Source: Leishmania donovani
Taxonomy: Eukaryota > Euglenozoa > Kinetoplastea > Trypanosomatida > Trypanosomatidae
Length of the DNA stretch: 64,000 nt
Direction of reading: 5' to 3'
Assembly: GCF_000227135.1 (NCBI RefSeq)
Contig: NC_018259.1
Span: 1,044,305-1,108,304, forward strand
A program made the position numbers and the translations under genes. Shown here in pieces: positions 61,353-64,000 of this stretch (the stretch's first letter is position 1; each line of letters opens with the position of its first letter). Below the pieces are notes generated by a model that saw only the letters and a list, made by a program, of their open reading frames with translations, searched no databases and was not told the DNA's origin.

Positions 61353-61534
61353 ACAAAGTCAACAGCAGCCAAAATGTCTTTGTATGTGTGTATGCCACAT
61401 GAAAGATGCTCACCGTGCATGGAAGCGGCCATGGTGCCGATGAAGCAACCGAGGACAAGTGCGGACAAGGAGAGGAGGGGAGGCCTCGCACACGTCACCA
61501 GACACCTGCGACGGCGACGGAGACCAATGCGCGA

Positions 61535-61545
61535 GGGGGGGGGGG
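61535..61545 (+). repeat. poly-G tract, 11 nt
   Basis: Uninterrupted G run in the spacer. Confidence 0.95.
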
Positions 61546-61815
61546 CCTTCTCCGCTGTGGAGCGCGCATTAGTGTCAGTCAGGTCTCTATTCAAGATACG
61601 TGCCGATAAGCAACGATTGCGTCCTGTGCAACTCGCTTGCTGGAAAGAAGAGGACGGCAAGGCGAGGGGTGTGTCAAGCAAGTCAAAAACACAGCGCCCT
61701 TCAGCGAACAGAGGGCGACGGCGCATACACACACACACACACCGTTCCGCAGGTTTTCTTCCGCTGTTCCCACCCCGCCCACTCAACAGCAGCTAACGGC
61801 CCTCGTCTCATACCT

Positions 61816-63030
61816 TCACTCGCCACGACCAAACCGCTCCGTCCAGCGACGACACATTTGCAGAAACAGCAGTGCCGTCAAGGTCGCATCCGTGAGGGCG
61901 CCGTGGCCGTTAGCGACTCGATCTGCCGCCCCATCGATGCTTAGAAAGGCGCACAGAGCATCGAGATTGTTTGCCAGGTGCGGATAGGCCACCTGCGCCC
62001 ACTGCCGAGTGCACGTCAGAGGGTATTGAGGGTGCCAGAATATTTGGTAGCCACACCGCCGCAGGTGATGCTCAAGGAAGCGCGCGTCGAATGACGCGTT
62101 GTGCGCCACCAGCGGCGGGAGACGAACAGCGCGGTCCCCGCCGAGCTGCGCAGCCTCCAACTGCGCGGACGCGGAAACGGGAGCGTCGGCTCCAACAAGG
62201 GTCATGTAGGCCACCAACTCACTTGCCGCCACCGTCCACGGGGAGCAGTGCTGCACCGTCTCCCACGTGATTCCGTGAACGGCTGCAGCGGCTGCGGAGA
62301 TGCGGCGGGGGTCGGAGGGCCGCACGTAACGGTGAAACACTCGCCCCCCGCGTATCCACAGTCCCTCGATGACACCGCACATGCTTTGCTCCTCCAACGA
62401 CGGTGCGCAAGGAGCAACGTGCTTCGGCCCTGTCGAGGTCGTTTGGGAAGGCGGCGTCCACCGCAACTCGACGCAGCCCACTTCGAGAATCTCATCTGCG
62501 GTGGCCGAGAAGCCGGTAGTTTCAAGATCTATGACAACACAGCTGAAAGGGGCGGAGCGGCAGCCAGCTGCCCATGCCGAGGCCACGACGGGAGTTGAGA
62601 GCTGTGAAATCAGGGATGATGCAGGGGCTGTTTGACCTTCTCGCAGCGGAGCCAGAAGCCCGATGGTGTCGGCAAGGAGAGGAGGCACCTTGGGCGATAC
62701 AGGCGCAAAGGGGCTGGCGCACGCAGCCCCTTCACAGCTCGCATTACGAGGCAGGGGCACCGCGAGACGCGGTGAGGGCGAGGAGAGGTGCGTGGAGTCA
62801 GAGGAGTGTGGCGCAGCGTCGGAGGTCTGTGGAGGTCTCCGTCGCCCCTGGTCGCCCATCCACGCTTCGATGAGCGCTGCAATGCCGCGTTGGGTTGACG
62901 ACGATGTCGCAGTGGGCTCACAGCGAGCCTTTCCCGGCTGCGCACTCTCCTTTGCTGCGGCACCTTGGCGAGGCCGTTGCTGCGGGCGCCGCCCCCGGAA
63001 GCGCCGTATACTGTCGGAAAGGTCATCCAT
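61816..63030 (-). CDS. DEDDh-family 3'-5' exonuclease (DnaQ-like)
   Basis: 404 residues. The exonuclease domain covers about 160-395 and has all catalytic motifs: ExoI VIDLETTGF (D168, E170), ExoII AHNASFDARFL (D315) and ExoIII NGHGALTDA (H376, D381), the H being of the DEDDh type. This fold removes nucleotides from DNA or RNA 3' ends using two metal ions; it resembles the DNA polymerase III epsilon proofreading subunit and TREX enzymes. The first roughly 155 residues are Arg/Ser/Pro-rich and probably disordered. An insertion of about 35 residues between ExoI and the VHGIT segment is unusual. DNA or RNA specificity and location cannot be told. The start codon overlaps a short upstream reading frame (ATG at 63034, stop ending at 63023). 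Confidence 0.92.
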   Translation of the reverse strand: MDDLSDSIRRFRGRRPQQRPRQGAAAKESAQPGKARCEPTATSSSTQRGIAALIEAWMGDQGRRRPPQTSDAAPHSSDSTHLSSPSPRLAVPLPRNASCEGAACASPFAPVSPKVPPLLADTIGLLAPLREGQTAPASSLISQLSTPVVASAWAAGCRSAPFSCVVIDLETTGFSATADEILEVGCVELRWTPPSQTTSTGPKHVAPCAPSLEEQSMCGVIEGLWIRGGRVFHRYVRPSDPRRISAAAAAVHGITWETVQHCSPWTVAASELVAYMTLVGADAPVSASAQLEAAQLGGDRAVRLPPLVAHNASFDARFLEHHLRRCGYQIFWHPQYPLTCTRQWAQVAYPHLANNLDALCAFLSIDGAADRVANGHGALTDATLTALLFLQMCRRWTERFGRGE

Positions 63031-63034
63031 GCAT
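63023..63034 (-). promoter_or_regulatory. upstream ORF (ATG CAT GGA TGA) overlapping the exonuclease start
   Basis: The minus-strand sequence ATGCATGGATGA contains an out-of-frame ATG four bases before the main ATG (63030) and stops after it. No AG lies between the two, so both starts must be in the same mRNA. Confidence 0.5.
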
Positions 63035-64000
63035 GCCTTGCGCAGACTCGAGCTCCGGAGCTGCTGGCCTTTGGCAACGTTGACGCCCTCGCCACGGCGG
63101 TAAGGCCGCTACCTTTTCGTTGTGGCCACGGAACCTGTGCTTAGTGCGCGGGGTGGGTGAGCGTGCAACCGCCGAAGACGAGAGGAAGGGTGAAGTGGTT
63201 TGGCTGAAAACGAAGAGAAGATAAGCGGAGACAAGAAGCAGGCGCTCGTGGTTTGTGTGTGCGCGTTGTGGAGTGGAGACGATAATACGCGTTGCGCGAG
63301 CGTGAGAAAGCCGCAGCACACAGGGATGGGTGCGGTATTCACCTGTGAAGCAGGATGCTACCGCGATGCAGTTGGCCTGCGTGCACAGCGCGTGCAAATG
63401 CGCAAGTGACAGGTGCAGCCGCCCATGTGTGCCCGTGAACCATATCTTCATCTTTTCCCAGCCCCTCCCTGCCACCCTCCCCCAGGATCTATGCATCTGC
63501 TAGGGTCAACAGGTGCGCGAGGGAAAGCGAGAAGAACGACGTCGGCACTGCCGCGAGGCAAAAGCGGGCGCAGAGCGGACCGTTGAACGCGAAGGTAGCA
63601 TAGAAAAGCACACGCACGCGCAGATTGCGTGTCATGGAACTGAGGAGGCATGAGAAGAGGAGGAGTACTAAAGCATATGAACACCCTCAGGATGGTCCGT
63701 CGACCACTCATGTCACGCCCTTCATGTATGGATGTCCTTGGTACGGTATTCGGTTCACTTGCGCCATCTTCGCAAGATGTGCGCCACGCCAACAAGTTCC
63801 GTTTATTCACGCTACCGTAGCCCCACATCTCTCATCAAAACAACCGACACACACACGCACACACAAACACACAGACTCTACACACAAAGGGAAGAGCTAC
63901 GTGCAAGCACACGAGCAGAAGGCAACCCAGCCACGATGTCCTCACCCGCGCCTTTCGCCTCAAAACGCGCCGCACATGCTGTCTGTGTCAGTGTCTGTGG
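63031..64000 (-). other. region upstream of the exonuclease gene
   Basis: No gene seen. It holds the exonuclease leader and the 3' flank of a gene outside the window; (AC)n near 63847-63866. Confidence 0.6.

Larger units (their letters stand above)
61093..61815 (-). other. intergenic region dense in (GT)n
   Basis: Carries (TG)n at 61153-61179, (GT)n at 61263-61296, (GT)n(GA)n at 61324-61352 and an 11-G run at 61535-61545. No gene. Confidence 0.7.

Overview
The window looks like nuclear DNA of a Leishmania-type trypanosomatid (Leishmaniinae). The base composition is GC-rich and no gene shows an intron. Every credible protein gene (18) lies on the minus strand, as expected for part of one polycistronic transcription unit with no strand switch. 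Between genes there are 0.6-4 kb spacers full of (GT/CA)n, poly-G/C and purine-rich runs on the plus strand. Read on the minus strand these are polypyrimidine tracts ending in AG just ahead of start codons, the expected signals for spliced-leader trans-splicing. A 127-residue ACR2-type antimonate/arsenate reductase and two copies of ribosomal protein eL27 support the assignment. There are no rRNA genes, CRISPR arrays or bacterial features, and I found no tRNA I could defend.

Layout in the direction of transcription, from position 64000 down to 1. (1) A DEDDh 3'-5' exonuclease. (2) A large beta-rich plus alpha-helical protein, possibly a scaffold nucleoporin or coat protein. (3) A long disordered protein ending in a CaaX prenylation box. 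(4) A decayed, frameshifted gene with no start codon. (5) A coiled-coil protein. (6) A SEC7-domain Arf exchange factor. (7) ACR2. (8) A 1039-residue His/Cys-rich protein whose C-terminal third looks like a CobW-type GTPase that has lost its P-loop, combined with a Nudix-like region. (9) The TRAPPC4 subunit. (10) eL27, copy 2. (11) A long helical protein with a mitochondrial-type N-terminus. (12) eL27, copy 1. (13) A VASt-domain membrane protein, probably a sterol-transfer protein. (14) An 839-residue mitochondrial candidate. (15) An amino-acid transporter. (16) A 251-residue unknown. (17) A 2045-residue TARBP1/Trm3-type SpoU RNA methyltransferase. (18) A MetC-type cystathionine beta-lyase.

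The genes do not form a functional operon; neighbours are unrelated, as is normal for trypanosomatid clusters. Two trafficking genes (SEC7 Arf-GEF, TRAPPC4) and several organelle or translation genes (eL27 twice, the methyltransferase, two mitochondrial candidates) fall in the same stretch, but I see no sign that this is more than chance. Start codons were reset to the first in-frame ATG wherever the longest open frame begins with TTG or GTG, or runs through a (CA)n leader. No computation was run: domain calls come from motif recognition, and predicted splice sites are inferences.
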